The notes under the pieces: model-generated
Told to the model about the DNA's origin: nothing
Seen by the model: only the letters and a program-made list of their open reading frames with translations
The model's database searches: none
In this document: positions 42,206 to 51,888 of the stretch, in pieces
Numbering within the stretch: the stretch's first letter is position 1
Layout: every line of letters begins with the position of its first letter
Source: Candidatus Iainarchaeum sp.
Lineage (GTDB): Archaea; Iainarchaeota; Iainarchaeia; Iainarchaeales; JAXPJC01
Direction of reading: 5' to 3'
DNA: 64,000 nt
Assembly: GCA_016187745.1 (NCBI GenBank)
Contig: JACPJC010000003.1
Span: 56,393 to 120,392 of the forward strand
Program-made: the position numbers and the translations under genes

Positions 42206-42688
42206 ATGCCAAAAGAACGAGTAAATTGGGGGGCATACACGCCGCTGAAAGCCAGATTGCGCAGGGAGGAAATTGCCTTGCTTAAAAATGCCAAATTATC
42301 AAAGGAAGCCCGCGAAATGCAGGCAGAAGATATGGTTATGGGTGAATTAAACATCAGGCTGAAAAAATGGACACGCGGGGAGGCGACAGAGCAGCAAGAA
42401 ACCCATAAAGAGTTAAGGATTCTTGTAAGCAGAATGAAGCGCGAGAGGCTTCAGGGCGGAATTCCAAAATCGGAGACAATTATCAAATATGCTGGCGCAT
42501 TTAAAAAGGCGATTGCAAATGACAGGCATATTATTGAAATAATTCAGGGATTGAAACATGAGAAGAGCCTGCTTGCTGAATGGGAAGCTTCAAAGCTTAG
42601 GAAGCAGTATATGAGGGATATTGAAAATCTCAGGGATGAGCTTGGGAAGGTTGAGAAGGATATTAGAAGGAGGCAGGATAGAAAATAA
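42206..42688 (+). CDS. hypothetical coiled-coil protein
   Basis: Lys/Glu/Arg-rich helix-forming sequence. Confidence 0.6.
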   Translation: MPKERVNWGAYTPLKARLRREEIALLKNAKLSKEAREMQAEDMVMGELNIRLKKWTRGEATEQQETHKELRILVSRMKRERLQGGIPKSETIIKYAGAFKKAIANDRHIIEIIQGLKHEKSLLAEWEASKLRKQYMRDIENLRDELGKVEKDIRRRQDRK

Positions 42689-42694
42689 AAAAAT

Positions 42695-42904
42695 TCACTG
42701 CTTTGTTGCGAGTTTTATGTCCTCTGCGGTAATCGTCTTGCGGTTCGCGTGCTTTGAGAAAACTGCGGCCTGCTGCGCTATCTTCATCCCGTGCTCTTCA
42801 AGAACTTCGCACAGCGCCTCTGCCGCATCTTCCGAAACGCGCCCCGCGCCGCTTTTCCTTATCAGGCGGTCAACAGCAGCCAAAGGCAGAATCTTGTCAG
42901 TCAT
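42695..42904 (-). CDS. archaeal histone
   Basis: [64 protein letters not shown]. Confidence 0.96.
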   Translation of the reverse strand: MTDKILPLAAVDRLIRKSGAGRVSEDAAEALCEVLEEHGMKIAQQAAVFSKHANRKTITAEDIKLATKQ

Positions 42905-43060
42905 TCAAAAATCACCCTTTATAGTAGCACTTTGGGCAAATTAAAATAAAAGATTATCGTTTTGGGCGTTTTCAAGGCTTAATTGCGCTTTTTATATAGT
43001 ATCGGCAATCGTCTTAAAAAACATAATATTTTATATAACCTTTGCATCAAATAATGCATT

Positions 43061-43555
43061 ATGGCAAAGGCGGTTTTCTATATCAAGGATAAAGTGCAGG
43101 AAGTTGGCTACAGGGCATTTGCAATGGAGCGCCTGCTTGAAACAAACCTCAAGGGCGGAGCTGTAAATACAGAGGAAGGAAACCTTAAAGTCCTTCTTGA
43201 TGGCGGGGAGCAGGATATAGTCGCTTTTGTGGAAAGGCTCAAAAGGGAGAAGCCTGGGCTTGCGGAAAATCCTGTTCTTGTCGGCCCCATATTTGATGAA
43301 GGCCTGCAAATCCCTGATGAGATAAGGGTTGCGCACTCATTGGAAATGAATCAATTTGGGAAGGCAATTGTTTATCTTGACAGAATTGACAAGAAGCTGG
43401 ATAATGGCTTTAACAGCTTGGGGGATAAGCTTGGTGGAATTGACAAAAAGCTTGACAAGGGATTTGAATCCTTAGGAAACAAAATTGACAATTTGGGAAA
43501 CAGGCTTGAGCCTTTGCTGAAGGAAATCCTGCATGCGCTTAAGGCAAGGGCATAA
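43061..43555 (+). CDS. acylphosphatase-like domain fused to repetitive coiled coil
   Basis: KVQEVGYRAFAMERLLETNLKGGAVNTEEGNLKVLLDG; IDKKLDNGFNSLGDKLGGIDKKLDKGFESLGNKI. Confidence 0.8.
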   Translation: MAKAVFYIKDKVQEVGYRAFAMERLLETNLKGGAVNTEEGNLKVLLDGGEQDIVAFVERLKREKPGLAENPVLVGPIFDEGLQIPDEIRVAHSLEMNQFGKAIVYLDRIDKKLDNGFNSLGDKLGGIDKKLDKGFESLGNKIDNLGNRLEPLLKEILHALKARA

Positions 43556-43614
43556 TTTCAGCGGCGGAATGCCCCCAAAAGGCTTTTAAAAGACCTTTTC
43601 TGCAATATTGGATT

Positions 43615-45246
43615 ATGCAGGAATTTTTTGCGCACCCGCTCATAAAGCCCGGAACAATTGAATTGCGCGCATACCAGAAGAGCATTGCTGAAAGCGTATT
43701 GCGCGGGGGAAACACCCTTGTTGTAATGCCAACCGCTTTGGGGAAAACAGTGATTGCGGCAATTGTTGCCGCAAATGTGCTTGCCGGAAACAAAAATGCA
43801 AAAGTGCTTTTTTTGGCGCCCACAAAGCCGCTTGCGATGCAGCACCAGAAGAGCTTCCAGCGCATAATGAATATCCCCGGGAACCAGATAACGCTTCTTA
43901 CCGGCGCGGTAAGCAGGAAAAAGCGCTGGGACGTTTGGGACAATGCATGCATAATTGCTGCCACGCCCCAAACAATACAGAATGACATTGAGAATGAGAG
44001 AATTGATTTGAAGGATGTTGCATTGCTTGTTGTTGATGAGGCGCATCGCTGCGTGAAGGATTATTCCTATGTTGCTGTTGCGCTCGCATATAAAAAACAG
44101 GCCGGAAGGCCCCTTATACTTGCGCTTACCGCCTCCCCGGGAAGCGAAAAGGAAAAGATTGCTGAGGTCTGCAGGCATTTGGGAATTGGAAACATTGAAT
44201 TGCGCACAAGCGAGAGCGATGATGTTGCGCAATATATGCATGAAATAGAAACAAACTGGATAATGGTTGAGCTTCCGGAAGAATTCATTGAAATAAGGGA
44301 TTTGCTGGAAGAATTCATGCTTGAGCAGCTTGAATTTTTCAAAAAAATCGGGATGGTGAGGAAGGGCGCAACCTCAAAAATCAGCAGGAAGCTCCTGATA
44401 ATGCTGCAGGCGAGGATTTCAATGCAGCTGAAAAAGCCGAGGAAAAATCCCATTTATTTCCAGGCAGCGAGCAAGATTGCCGCTCTGTTGAAAATAAGCC
44501 ATGCGAACACACTGCTTGAAACGCAGGGGATTTCTGCGCTGCAGGATTACTGGAACAGGATGCTTGGGAAAGCCCAGGATGCTGATGCGCCTAAGGCGCT
44601 CAAGTATGCGCTGGGCCATCATGCGATTCAGGAGGCGATTGAAAAAACGCAAAAGCTGATTGCGCAGGGAAAGGAGCATCCGAAATTGCAGAGGCTTTCT
44701 GAACTTCTGCAAAAGCACTTCCAGCAAAAACCAGATGCAAAGGCAATTGTTTTCAACCATTACCGCGATTCTGTGAAAAATGTTGTGGAATATCTGCAGA
44801 AATTCCCTGAAATAAAACCGCTTAGGTTTGTGGGACAGGCCACAAAGGGGGAAAAGGACAAAGGGATGAGCCAGGAGGAGCAGGCTGAGGCATTGGAAGC
44901 TTTCAAGGAAGGGAAATACAATACAATTGTAGCATCATCTGTTGCTGAAGAAGGTTTAGACCTCCCAAGCGTTGATTTGGTGATTTTTTACGAGCCCGTT
45001 CCCTCTGAAATACGGAGCATCCAGCGCAGGGGCAGGACTGGCAGATTTGCGGAGGGGAATGTGCACATTCTTCTGGCGCGCAATACGCAGGATGAGGCCT
45101 ATCACTGGAGCGCATTGAACAAGGAAAAGAAAATGCACAGGAGAATAAGGCAGTTGAGCGAGGACATGCAGGACAGGGTGAAAAATAAAAAGAGTGCGAG
45201 GAGAAGAAAATGGCAGAGCAAGCAGATGACACTAAAAGAATTCTGA
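43615..45246 (+). CDS. Hef/FANCM-like superfamily 2 helicase
   Basis: VMPTALGKTVIAA Walker A-like; VVDEAHR DEAH; QRRGRTGR motif VI; C-terminal QMTLKEF*. Confidence 0.93.
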   Translation: MQEFFAHPLIKPGTIELRAYQKSIAESVLRGGNTLVVMPTALGKTVIAAIVAANVLAGNKNAKVLFLAPTKPLAMQHQKSFQRIMNIPGNQITLLTGAVSRKKRWDVWDNACIIAATPQTIQNDIENERIDLKDVALLVVDEAHRCVKDYSYVAVALAYKKQAGRPLILALTASPGSEKEKIAEVCRHLGIGNIELRTSESDDVAQYMHEIETNWIMVELPEEFIEIRDLLEEFMLEQLEFFKKIGMVRKGATSKISRKLLIMLQARISMQLKKPRKNPIYFQAASKIAALLKISHANTLLETQGISALQDYWNRMLGKAQDADAPKALKYALGHHAIQEAIEKTQKLIAQGKEHPKLQRLSELLQKHFQQKPDAKAIVFNHYRDSVKNVVEYLQKFPEIKPLRFVGQATKGEKDKGMSQEEQAEALEAFKEGKYNTIVASSVAEEGLDLPSVDLVIFYEPVPSEIRSIQRRGRTGRFAEGNVHILLARNTQDEAYHWSALNKEKKMHRRIRQLSEDMQDRVKNKKSARRRKWQSKQMTLKEF

Positions 45247-45902
45247 TTTACGCGGACCACAGGGAGGAGAACTCCGGCATAATTGCGGAGCTGCGCAGAA
45301 AAGAGGGCCTTGATGTCCAGGCAAAGCAACTGGACATGGGGGATTTCCTGCTAAGCGATGATGTTGTTGTTGAGCGCAAAACAATAAAGGATTTCCTGCA
45401 GAGCCTGGTTGATGGGAGACTGTTTGCGCAATTGCATGCGCTTGCGAACTCGGATTATGAGAAGCCATTGATGATTATTGAGGGATTTGATGAGGAATTA
45501 TACTCCCTGCGCAATATCCATGAGAATGCGATTAAGGGCGCAATATGCAGCATTGCGCTTGATTACAGGATACCGATAATTTTTACGCGCTCTTCTGCGG
45601 AAACTGCGCACTATCTGCAGATAATTGCAAAGCGCGAGCAGTTTCCGAATTCAAGGGAAATCGGAATAAGGAAGGGGCGGAAGGGCTATTCAACGCGCGA
45701 ATTGCAGCAGCTGATTATTGAATGTTTGCCCAGCATCGGACCTACTCTTGCAAAAAAGCTCCTGAAGCAGTTCGGGAGCGTGAAAAAGGTAATGGGCGCA
45801 AGCGAAAAGCGCCTGCAGAAAATTGACAATATCGGCGCAATAAAAGCGAAGCGAATTAGGGAAGTTATTGATGCGGAATATTCTGAAAATCAGGAAAAAT
45901 GA
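45210..45902 (+). CDS. ERCC4/XPF-family nuclease with C-terminal HhH
   Basis: YADHREENSGIIAELRR; DDVVVERKTIKDF (ERKxxxD); LPSIGPTLAKKLLKQFGSVKKV. Confidence 0.94.
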   Translation: MAEQADDTKRILIYADHREENSGIIAELRRKEGLDVQAKQLDMGDFLLSDDVVVERKTIKDFLQSLVDGRLFAQLHALANSDYEKPLMIIEGFDEELYSLRNIHENAIKGAICSIALDYRIPIIFTRSSAETAHYLQIIAKREQFPNSREIGIRKGRKGYSTRELQQLIIECLPSIGPTLAKKLLKQFGSVKKVMGASEKRLQKIDNIGAIKAKRIREVIDAEYSENQEK

Positions 45903-46133
45903 CTATTTCTTCTTTCCACGGTAGGAAACATACCACAATCCAAGGACAATCAGCAGGACAAGCACTGCAATGTCCCTTGAGTAGAAGTTCCAGCTGAAGA
46001 AGAAATCAAGGCTGTGCAATATATAATCCATAACGCCAATTACCGCAAGGCCATAAAGGACTGCGCCCGCAAGCATGATGTAAGTGAAGCTGAGCAGCAT
46101 GTCGCCCTTTTTGCCTTTTCCCTCATCTCCCAT
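45903..46133 (-). CDS. small membrane protein
   Basis: two hydrophobic helices, C-terminal YRGKKK. Confidence 0.6.
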   Translation of the reverse strand: MGDEGKGKKGDMLLSFTYIMLAGAVLYGLAVIGVMDYILHSLDFFFSWNFYSRDIAVLVLLIVLGLWYVSYRGKKK

Positions 46134-46188
46134 AATTAATATATTGCGCTGAAATAGTATATAAATTTAACTATTATTAGTGAAAAGG

Positions 46189-46767
46189 TTAATCCTCAAG
46201 CGCAACCAGCGCAATCCTCTCAATTGCCGCGCCCTCTAGCGCCTTTTCCTTTCCCAAATCGGAAAGCGCTTCCAGCTCCGAATCGCCTATTCCATAAATT
46301 TTTTTTATTTCTTTGGAATTGCGCCCGGGGTTTGTTTTGAGCAATGCCTCATTTTCCCCGAATTTTATTGCCTTTTTGATTTCTTTTTCAGTTTCTTTCA
46401 ATGCTTTTTCATTTTCCGCGGAAACAATAAGAAGAACTTCCTGCTTTCCCTTGCGCAATCCCAGAATCTTAAGCGCATTGTCAATCTTCTTTGTTCCTGC
46501 AAGGCGCAATAGGAATTCAATTTCAATGGTTTTTGCGAATGCTGTTTTGCTTGCAATTGCGGAGCGCGCGTGCTCAAATGCAGTCAATGCCTGTTCTTTG
46601 CTGCAAATTGGCTTCAGGGAGCACAGCTGCGCGAATGCGTTCCTTTCCGAAGCAATCAACGTAATGGTTTTTATAGTTTTGTTTATATCTTCAATATATA
46701 CAATGCCTGATTTTATTGAAATAAAATCTGAATTAGGAAGCGAAGGCATATAATAACTGTTTTGCAT
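46189..46767 (-). CDS. KEOPS subunit Cgi121-like
   Basis: ALTAFEHARSAIASKTAFAKTIEIEFLLRLAGTKKIDNALKILGLRKGKQEVLLI. Confidence 0.88.
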   Translation of the reverse strand: MQNSYYMPSLPNSDFISIKSGIVYIEDINKTIKTITLIASERNAFAQLCSLKPICSKEQALTAFEHARSAIASKTAFAKTIEIEFLLRLAGTKKIDNALKILGLRKGKQEVLLIVSAENEKALKETEKEIKKAIKFGENEALLKTNPGRNSKEIKKIYGIGDSELEALSDLGKEKALEGAAIERIALVALED

Positions 46768-46803
46768 TGATTTTATTAAAATAAGCTGAAAAGTAGTGAA
46801 AAA

Positions 46804-47208
46804 ATGACCCAATGGCACAGGAAATCAAGGCGCAAGAAATCCGGGGGGCTGCGCACAAGCACAAGGCGCTCGGACAAACTGCTTGCCTGGATAGGCTCAG
46901 AGCCCACAAACACAAGGCTGGGCAAAAAGAGCGAGATAGAGCGCAAAAAAACAAAGGGCGCGGGCCTAAAGATAAAAACAAGGCAGGCAAATAGCGCAAA
47001 TGTGCTTGATCCTTCAACGAAAAAGACAGAGAAGGCTGAAATACTTACTGTAAAGAGAAATGACGCCAACAGGGAGTTTGCAAGGTCCAACATAATGACA
47101 AAGGGCGCAATTATTGAGGTAAAGACCTCTTCCGGAACAAGGCTTGCGAGAGTTACAAACCGCCCTGGGCAGTCCGGCGGCATTGATGCGGTCCTTATAG
47201 GGCAATAG
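46804..47208 (+). CDS. rps8e: ribosomal protein S8e
   Basis: MTQWHRKSRRKKSGGLRTSTRRSDKLLAWIGSEPTNTRLG...ARVTNRPGQSGGIDAVLIG. Confidence 0.96.
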   Translation: MTQWHRKSRRKKSGGLRTSTRRSDKLLAWIGSEPTNTRLGKKSEIERKKTKGAGLKIKTRQANSANVLDPSTKKTEKAEILTVKRNDANREFARSNIMTKGAIIEVKTSSGTRLARVTNRPGQSGGIDAVLIGQ

Positions 47209-47236
47209 TTCGCTTTTTGCTTATAAAGCAAGCGAA
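47209..47236 (+). terminator. compound hairpin directly after S8e stop
   Basis: TTCGCT...AGCGAA enclosing TTGCTT ATA AAGCAA. Confidence 0.45.
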
Positions 47237-47388
47237 AGCTTTATATATAACTTACATAGGAATCTATATATCAGCGCGATTCTTCTTTTACGAATTTCGC
47301 AACCCCCTTAGGAGAAGATTTTCTTGTTGAGAAATTTGGCTGATGACGGAATTTTTATAGATAAAAACCTATTTTGGCAGGTGCAATT

Positions 47389-48294
47389 ATGACCGAGAAA
47401 TGTCCTGAGTGCAAAAGCAATAAGATTGTAAGGGATTCTGAAACCGGCGAAATCATCTGCCAGAAGTGCGGCCTTGTGATAGGCGAAGACACTATTGATA
47501 CAGGCAAGGAATGGCGCTCGTTTGATTCTGACCAGTTTGAGGAGCGCGCGAGAACCGGAAGCCCGATGAAATACACAAAGCTGAACAAGGGCCTTGTTAC
47601 AATGATTGACCGCAGGGGAACTGATCTCAGGGGAAACAAATTAAGCACCAAAAGCCGCGCGCAGATGTACCGCTTAATAAAATGGCACAAGCGCGCCACT
47701 ATAAGCTCCAGCATGCAGCGCAATTTAAGCATTGCGCTTACAGAATTGAGAAGGGTAGCAAGCTACTTGAACATTCCTGAGCAGCTTACTGAAGCAGCAG
47801 CGCTTCTCTACAGGAAAACAGTAAAGAAAGGCCTTATACGCGGAAGGCTTATTGAGGCTGTTGTTGCCGCAGTTCTCTACACGGTCTGCAGAACCTATAA
47901 TGTTCCGCGCACGCTCAATGAGATGGCCGAGGCAAGCGGCCTTACAAAAAAGGAAATTGGGCGCACTTACCGCTTCCTTGTAAGGGAATTGCGCTTGGAT
48001 GTTCCTCTTACAAATCCCATACATTACATTCCGAGATTTGCCTCCGAGCTTAATTTAAGCGGCGAAGTTCAGGAAGAGGGAAGGAAAATACTTGAGAACG
48101 CAATCAAATCCGGATTGATTTCAGGGCGCGGTCCAACAGGGGTTGCAGCAGCTGCAGTTTATATTGCAGGCCTGCTCAAGGGGGAGCGCAGAACCCAGAA
48201 GGAAGTTGCAAATGTTGCCGGGGTAACTGAAGTGACCATACGAAACCGCTACAGGGAATTGAAGAAAAGGCTGAATATAGAAGTTGCTGCATAA
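47389..48294 (+). CDS. tfb: transcription initiation factor B (TFB)
   Basis: CPECKSNKIVRDSETGEIICQKCGLVI zinc ribbon; two cyclin-like repeats; GVAAAAVYIAGLL. Confidence 0.97.
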   Translation: MTEKCPECKSNKIVRDSETGEIICQKCGLVIGEDTIDTGKEWRSFDSDQFEERARTGSPMKYTKLNKGLVTMIDRRGTDLRGNKLSTKSRAQMYRLIKWHKRATISSSMQRNLSIALTELRRVASYLNIPEQLTEAAALLYRKTVKKGLIRGRLIEAVVAAVLYTVCRTYNVPRTLNEMAEASGLTKKEIGRTYRFLVRELRLDVPLTNPIHYIPRFASELNLSGEVQEEGRKILENAIKSGLISGRGPTGVAAAAVYIAGLLKGERRTQKEVANVAGVTEVTIRNRYRELKKRLNIEVAA

Positions 48295-48385
48295 GAAACC
48301 CTTCGTTTTGTTAAATTCCGCTTTATCCTGCTAATTTTTAAATTCCAAACGCCTATATATTATACCTTATATTCGGGGTGAGAAT

Positions 48386-48676
48386 TTGGATGCAACAAGA
48401 ATAATATCAGGTGCGAGGCGCAGCTGCTCAATGTGCTTTACCTACAGGAACTTCAAGCCCGATGACGAGAGGAAGAACGCGGTGCTTAAGGCGCTGGATG
48501 AGCTCTACAATGCCTACAGGCTTGAGTTTGATTCCCTCAGGAGAGCGGATGCGGGCGAGGAAGAGATAATAAGGGCAAGGGAAAACAAGACCTTCATGCT
48601 GAATGCGGCAGACACCTGCAGGGCATGCGGAAGGGATGAGGACAGAATAAACCGCCTTCTGATGCAGATAAAGTAA
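48386..48676 (+). CDS. hypothetical CxxC protein
   Basis: CSMC and CRAC pairs separated by helical region. Confidence 0.6.
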   Translation: MDATRIISGARRSCSMCFTYRNFKPDDERKNAVLKALDELYNAYRLEFDSLRRADAGEEEIIRARENKTFMLNAADTCRACGRDEDRINRLLMQIK

Positions 48677-48708
48677 TTCGGGGCTTTATAATTCGGAGAG
48701 CTGATGAA

Positions 48709-49365
48709 ATGCTTATTGCCGGGATTGACGAGGCAGGGCGCGGGCCCGCAGTGGGGCCTTTGGTGCTTGCTGTTGCCGTGATTGAGAAGCGCGATGAGGA
48801 CGAGCTGCTGAAAATAGGGGTAAAGGACTCGAAGCAATTGAGCGAAAAGCAGCGCAATGCGCAGTTCGGAAAAATAAAGGGCGCGCTTTCGGAATTTGCA
48901 ACAATACATATCCTTCCGGAAGAGATTGATTCCCTGCGCGACAGGAAAAGCCTTAATGAAATTGAGGCGATGAAGATTGGCGCGCTCCTGAATGGATTGA
49001 AGAAAAGGCCTTCAGTGCTTTATGTTGATGCGCCCGATGTCATTGAGGAGAATTTCGCAGAGCGCATAAGGAAGTATGTTTCCTATGACCTTGCAATAAA
49101 ATCCGAGCACAAGGCGGATGTTAATTATCCAATAGTGAGCGCTGCCTCAATAATCGCAAAAGTTGAAAGGGATGCGGAAATAGCAAAGCTCTCCAAGGAG
49201 CACGGGGAGATGGGAAGCGGCTATCCGCATGACGAGAGGACGATAAAATTCCTCGAGAAATGGCTTGAGAAGAACAAGGCGCTCCCGAAATTTGCGCGCG
49301 CCTCCTGGGATACCAACAAAACGCTCATTGACAGGAGAATGCAGAGGAAATTGCCTGAATTTTAA
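48709..49365 (+). CDS. rnhB: ribonuclease HII
   Basis: IAGIDEAGRGPAVGPLVLAVAVI; VKDSKQLSEKQR; SAASIIAKVERD. Confidence 0.97.
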   Translation: MLIAGIDEAGRGPAVGPLVLAVAVIEKRDEDELLKIGVKDSKQLSEKQRNAQFGKIKGALSEFATIHILPEEIDSLRDRKSLNEIEAMKIGALLNGLKKRPSVLYVDAPDVIEENFAERIRKYVSYDLAIKSEHKADVNYPIVSAASIIAKVERDAEIAKLSKEHGEMGSGYPHDERTIKFLEKWLEKNKALPKFARASWDTNKTLIDRRMQRKLPEF

Positions 49366-49424
49366 TGCGTTTAAAGTATGTTTTTAAACTTATTTCAGGG
49401 TAAATTATTTAGGAGCTGGTTGGA

Positions 49425-49955
49425 ATGGTGATGAATTTATTCGGAAAAAGAAAGCGCTTTGACGACTTCTTCATAGACATTGAGAAGCTTGAGAAGATGA
49501 TGGATGACATGATGAAGGATGCCTTCTTCGGCGGGGATGAGGAGGAAAGGATGAAAATGAGCAAGCCGCTCGTTATGGGCTTTTCACTTAAAGTTGGGCC
49601 GGATGGGAAGCCGGTAATGGAGCAGTTCGGCAACATAAAGCCTGATGAGCAGGGCGCTGTTGTTTCCGCGGCAAGGGAGCCGCTGGTTGATGTTGTTAAA
49701 AGGGACAGTGAATTCATAATTACCGCGGAACTTCCCGGAGTTGAGAAAAAGGAGATAAAGCTCAAGCCGGATAAAAACAACCTGATACTTGAGGTTGAGC
49801 ATCCTGAGAAAGCCTATTATAAGAAAATAGTCCTTGGCGAGCAGATAAATAAGGAAAGCATAAAGGCGAACTTCAAGAACGGAATCCTTGAAATTTCAAT
49901 TGCAAGGAAAAACAAGCCGAAGCCAATTGACAAGGATTTGGTGAAGATTGATTAG
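49425..49955 (+). CDS. Hsp20/alpha-crystallin small heat shock protein
   Basis: EPLVDVVKRDSEFIITAELPGVEKKEIKLKPDKNNLILEVE...NGILEISIARK. Confidence 0.93.
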   Translation: MVMNLFGKRKRFDDFFIDIEKLEKMMDDMMKDAFFGGDEEERMKMSKPLVMGFSLKVGPDGKPVMEQFGNIKPDEQGAVVSAAREPLVDVVKRDSEFIITAELPGVEKKEIKLKPDKNNLILEVEHPEKAYYKKIVLGEQINKESIKANFKNGILEISIARKNKPKPIDKDLVKID

Positions 49956-50479
49956 TGCTGATTTTGCATCTGCGTTTCATCCATTGAAACCGGCGCCTGC
50001 AGCTCCAGTTTGTCTTTTAACTTCACGGCATCCTTCCCGAAATATTTCAGGAATTTCTTTGTTGTGCGCACTATGAAGCTTCTTCCCCTAGGCTCGCGCA
50101 TTATGAAGCCGCGCTCCTCGAGAAGCGCAATATCCTCATAGGCCTTGCTTGTCCTGAACCTTATCAGCTGCGACTGCAGGATTGGCTGCTTGTAGGCGAT
50201 GTATGCAAGGGTTTTCATTACGCTCTTCCCGAACTGCACGCTTGCCGCGAGGTGCTTTACGCTTTCCTCGTGCGCCTGCTTAACGCGCAATTGGTAATTG
50301 TCCCCAACGTCAGAAATCTCAAGCGCGGAATTCTCATTGTAGAAGCGCTGCAGCTCTTCAATTGCCTCGCGCACTTCTCCTAAATCATCAGTGGAGCAGA
50401 GCCTGCACAATTCATTCAGGGAAATTGCATTAGGGCTCATAAAAAGGGCGGCTTCAATGGTTTTGCGCAGTTCCGGCAT
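49952..50479 (-). CDS. scpB: segregation and condensation protein ScpB
   Basis: IEAALFMSPNAISLNELCRLC; VMKTLAYIAYKQPILQSQLIRFR. Confidence 0.9.
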   Translation of the reverse strand: MPELRKTIEAALFMSPNAISLNELCRLCSTDDLGEVREAIEELQRFYNENSALEISDVGDNYQLRVKQAHEESVKHLAASVQFGKSVMKTLAYIAYKQPILQSQLIRFRTSKAYEDIALLEERGFIMREPRGRSFIVRTTKKFLKYFGKDAVKLKDKLELQAPVSMDETQMQNQH

Positions 50480-50595
50480 GTTTTCTATTCAATTAATTTC
50501 CCAATCCTTTTATATATATTTCCTGCTCAGAAAATTAAAAATCCATTTTAAACCTATCTGTTTTTATATGTGTTTTTCCTATTTATTGAGGGAAT

Positions 50596-51342
50596 ATGGC
50601 TGGGGAGTTTGTACGGGTAAATATTGTGGAATTTGAGAAAAAGAGCCTCAAGGGCTACACTCTTATAGAGGGCTTTCCGGGGCTTGGGCTTGTTGGAACA
50701 ATATGCGCAAAGCATTTCATTGAGAAGCTGGATTTCAAGAAATACGGCTACATACAGTCAAACATATTTGTGCCGGTAATCAGGATAAGGGAGGGCAAGC
50801 CCGTTTATCCCTCAAGGATTTTTGTAAACGACAAGCTGAAGCTAATTGTGATTATTTCCGAACAGGTCATTCCTGCGCAGTTCATAGATGATTTTGCGCG
50901 CGCGATTGTTGAATGGGTGTGCAAAAAGGGGATTAAGCGCGTCATCTCATTGAGCGGAATCCAGGTGGAGGATTCAGAGCAGAAAATCTACGGGATGGGC
51001 GCAAATGACAATTCAATAAGAATCCTCAAGAAATACAATATCGAGCCCATTGCGGAAGGCATTACAACAGGGATAAGCGCGCTGATGATGCTCGAATTGA
51101 AGTGCGAGAATGTTGAGGCAATTTCCCTTCTGAGCACTGTGAAGATTGCCGCGGATTACAAGGCGGCTGCTGAACTTATAAAAAAGCTGAATGAAATCTT
51201 CAACCTGAAGCTCGGGGTTGAGCCATTGCTTGCCGAAGCCAAGAAAACCGAGGAGGAAATCACATCATACATGCAGAAGATGAAGGAAACCCAGGAGAGC
51301 ATCAGCAGGATTGAGGAAAGCACGCCCGCGCCAACAACATAG
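50596..51342 (+). CDS. PAC2 family protein
   Basis: LIEGFPGLGLVGTICAKHFIEKL; ISLSGIQVED; GITTGISALMMLE. Confidence 0.92.
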   Translation: MAGEFVRVNIVEFEKKSLKGYTLIEGFPGLGLVGTICAKHFIEKLDFKKYGYIQSNIFVPVIRIREGKPVYPSRIFVNDKLKLIVIISEQVIPAQFIDDFARAIVEWVCKKGIKRVISLSGIQVEDSEQKIYGMGANDNSIRILKKYNIEPIAEGITTGISALMMLELKCENVEAISLLSTVKIAADYKAAAELIKKLNEIFNLKLGVEPLLAEAKKTEEEITSYMQKMKETQESISRIEESTPAPTT

Positions 51343-51354
51343 GGGGATGAAAAT

Positions 51355-51876
51355 ATGGGAAAAACAGAAGAGAACCTTAAATTTGCATTTTCAGGGGAAT
51401 CACAGGCGCGGAACAAATACACCTATTTTGCGGAAGTTGCGCGGAAGGAAGGCTATGAGCAGATCGCTGCTATTTTTGAGGAAACCGCGGGGAATGAGAG
51501 GGAGCATGCGAAAAGGGAATTTGAATTCCTGAAGGGAATTGGCAACACAAAGCAGAATTTGAAGGCCGCAATCGCAGGGGAGCACTATGAATGCTCGGAA
51601 ATGTATCCAAAATTCGAGAAGGAGGCGCGCGAGGAGGGAAAAAAGGAGATTGCAGATTTGTTCAAGGAAATCTGCGAAGTCGAGGTGCAGCACGAAAAGC
51701 GCTATAAAAAATTGCTTGAGAACATTGAAAACGGGAAAGTATTCAGGAAAGGTGCCGAAGTTAAATGGAAGTGCGCAAATTGCGGCTATGTGCATTCCGG
51801 GAAGGAAGCTCCCGATAAATGCCCCGCGTGCGGGAAGCCCCGCGCTTACTATGAATTGCTTTGTGAAAATTATTAA
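51355..51876 (+). CDS. rubrerythrin
   Basis: NLKFAFSGESQARNKYTYFAEVA; EEVQHEKRY-like EVQHEKRYK; CANCGYVHSGKEAPDKCPACGKPRAYYE. Confidence 0.97.
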   Translation: MGKTEENLKFAFSGESQARNKYTYFAEVARKEGYEQIAAIFEETAGNEREHAKREFEFLKGIGNTKQNLKAAIAGEHYECSEMYPKFEKEAREEGKKEIADLFKEICEVEVQHEKRYKKLLENIENGKVFRKGAEVKWKCANCGYVHSGKEAPDKCPACGKPRAYYELLCENY

Positions 51877-51888
51877 GGAGGTATGAAA

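Noticed and set aside
47325-47345. C/D box sRNA-like TGATGA at GGCTGATGACGG
   Set aside because: No convincing D/D' CUGA boxes at suitable spacing; a single short motif is insufficient.
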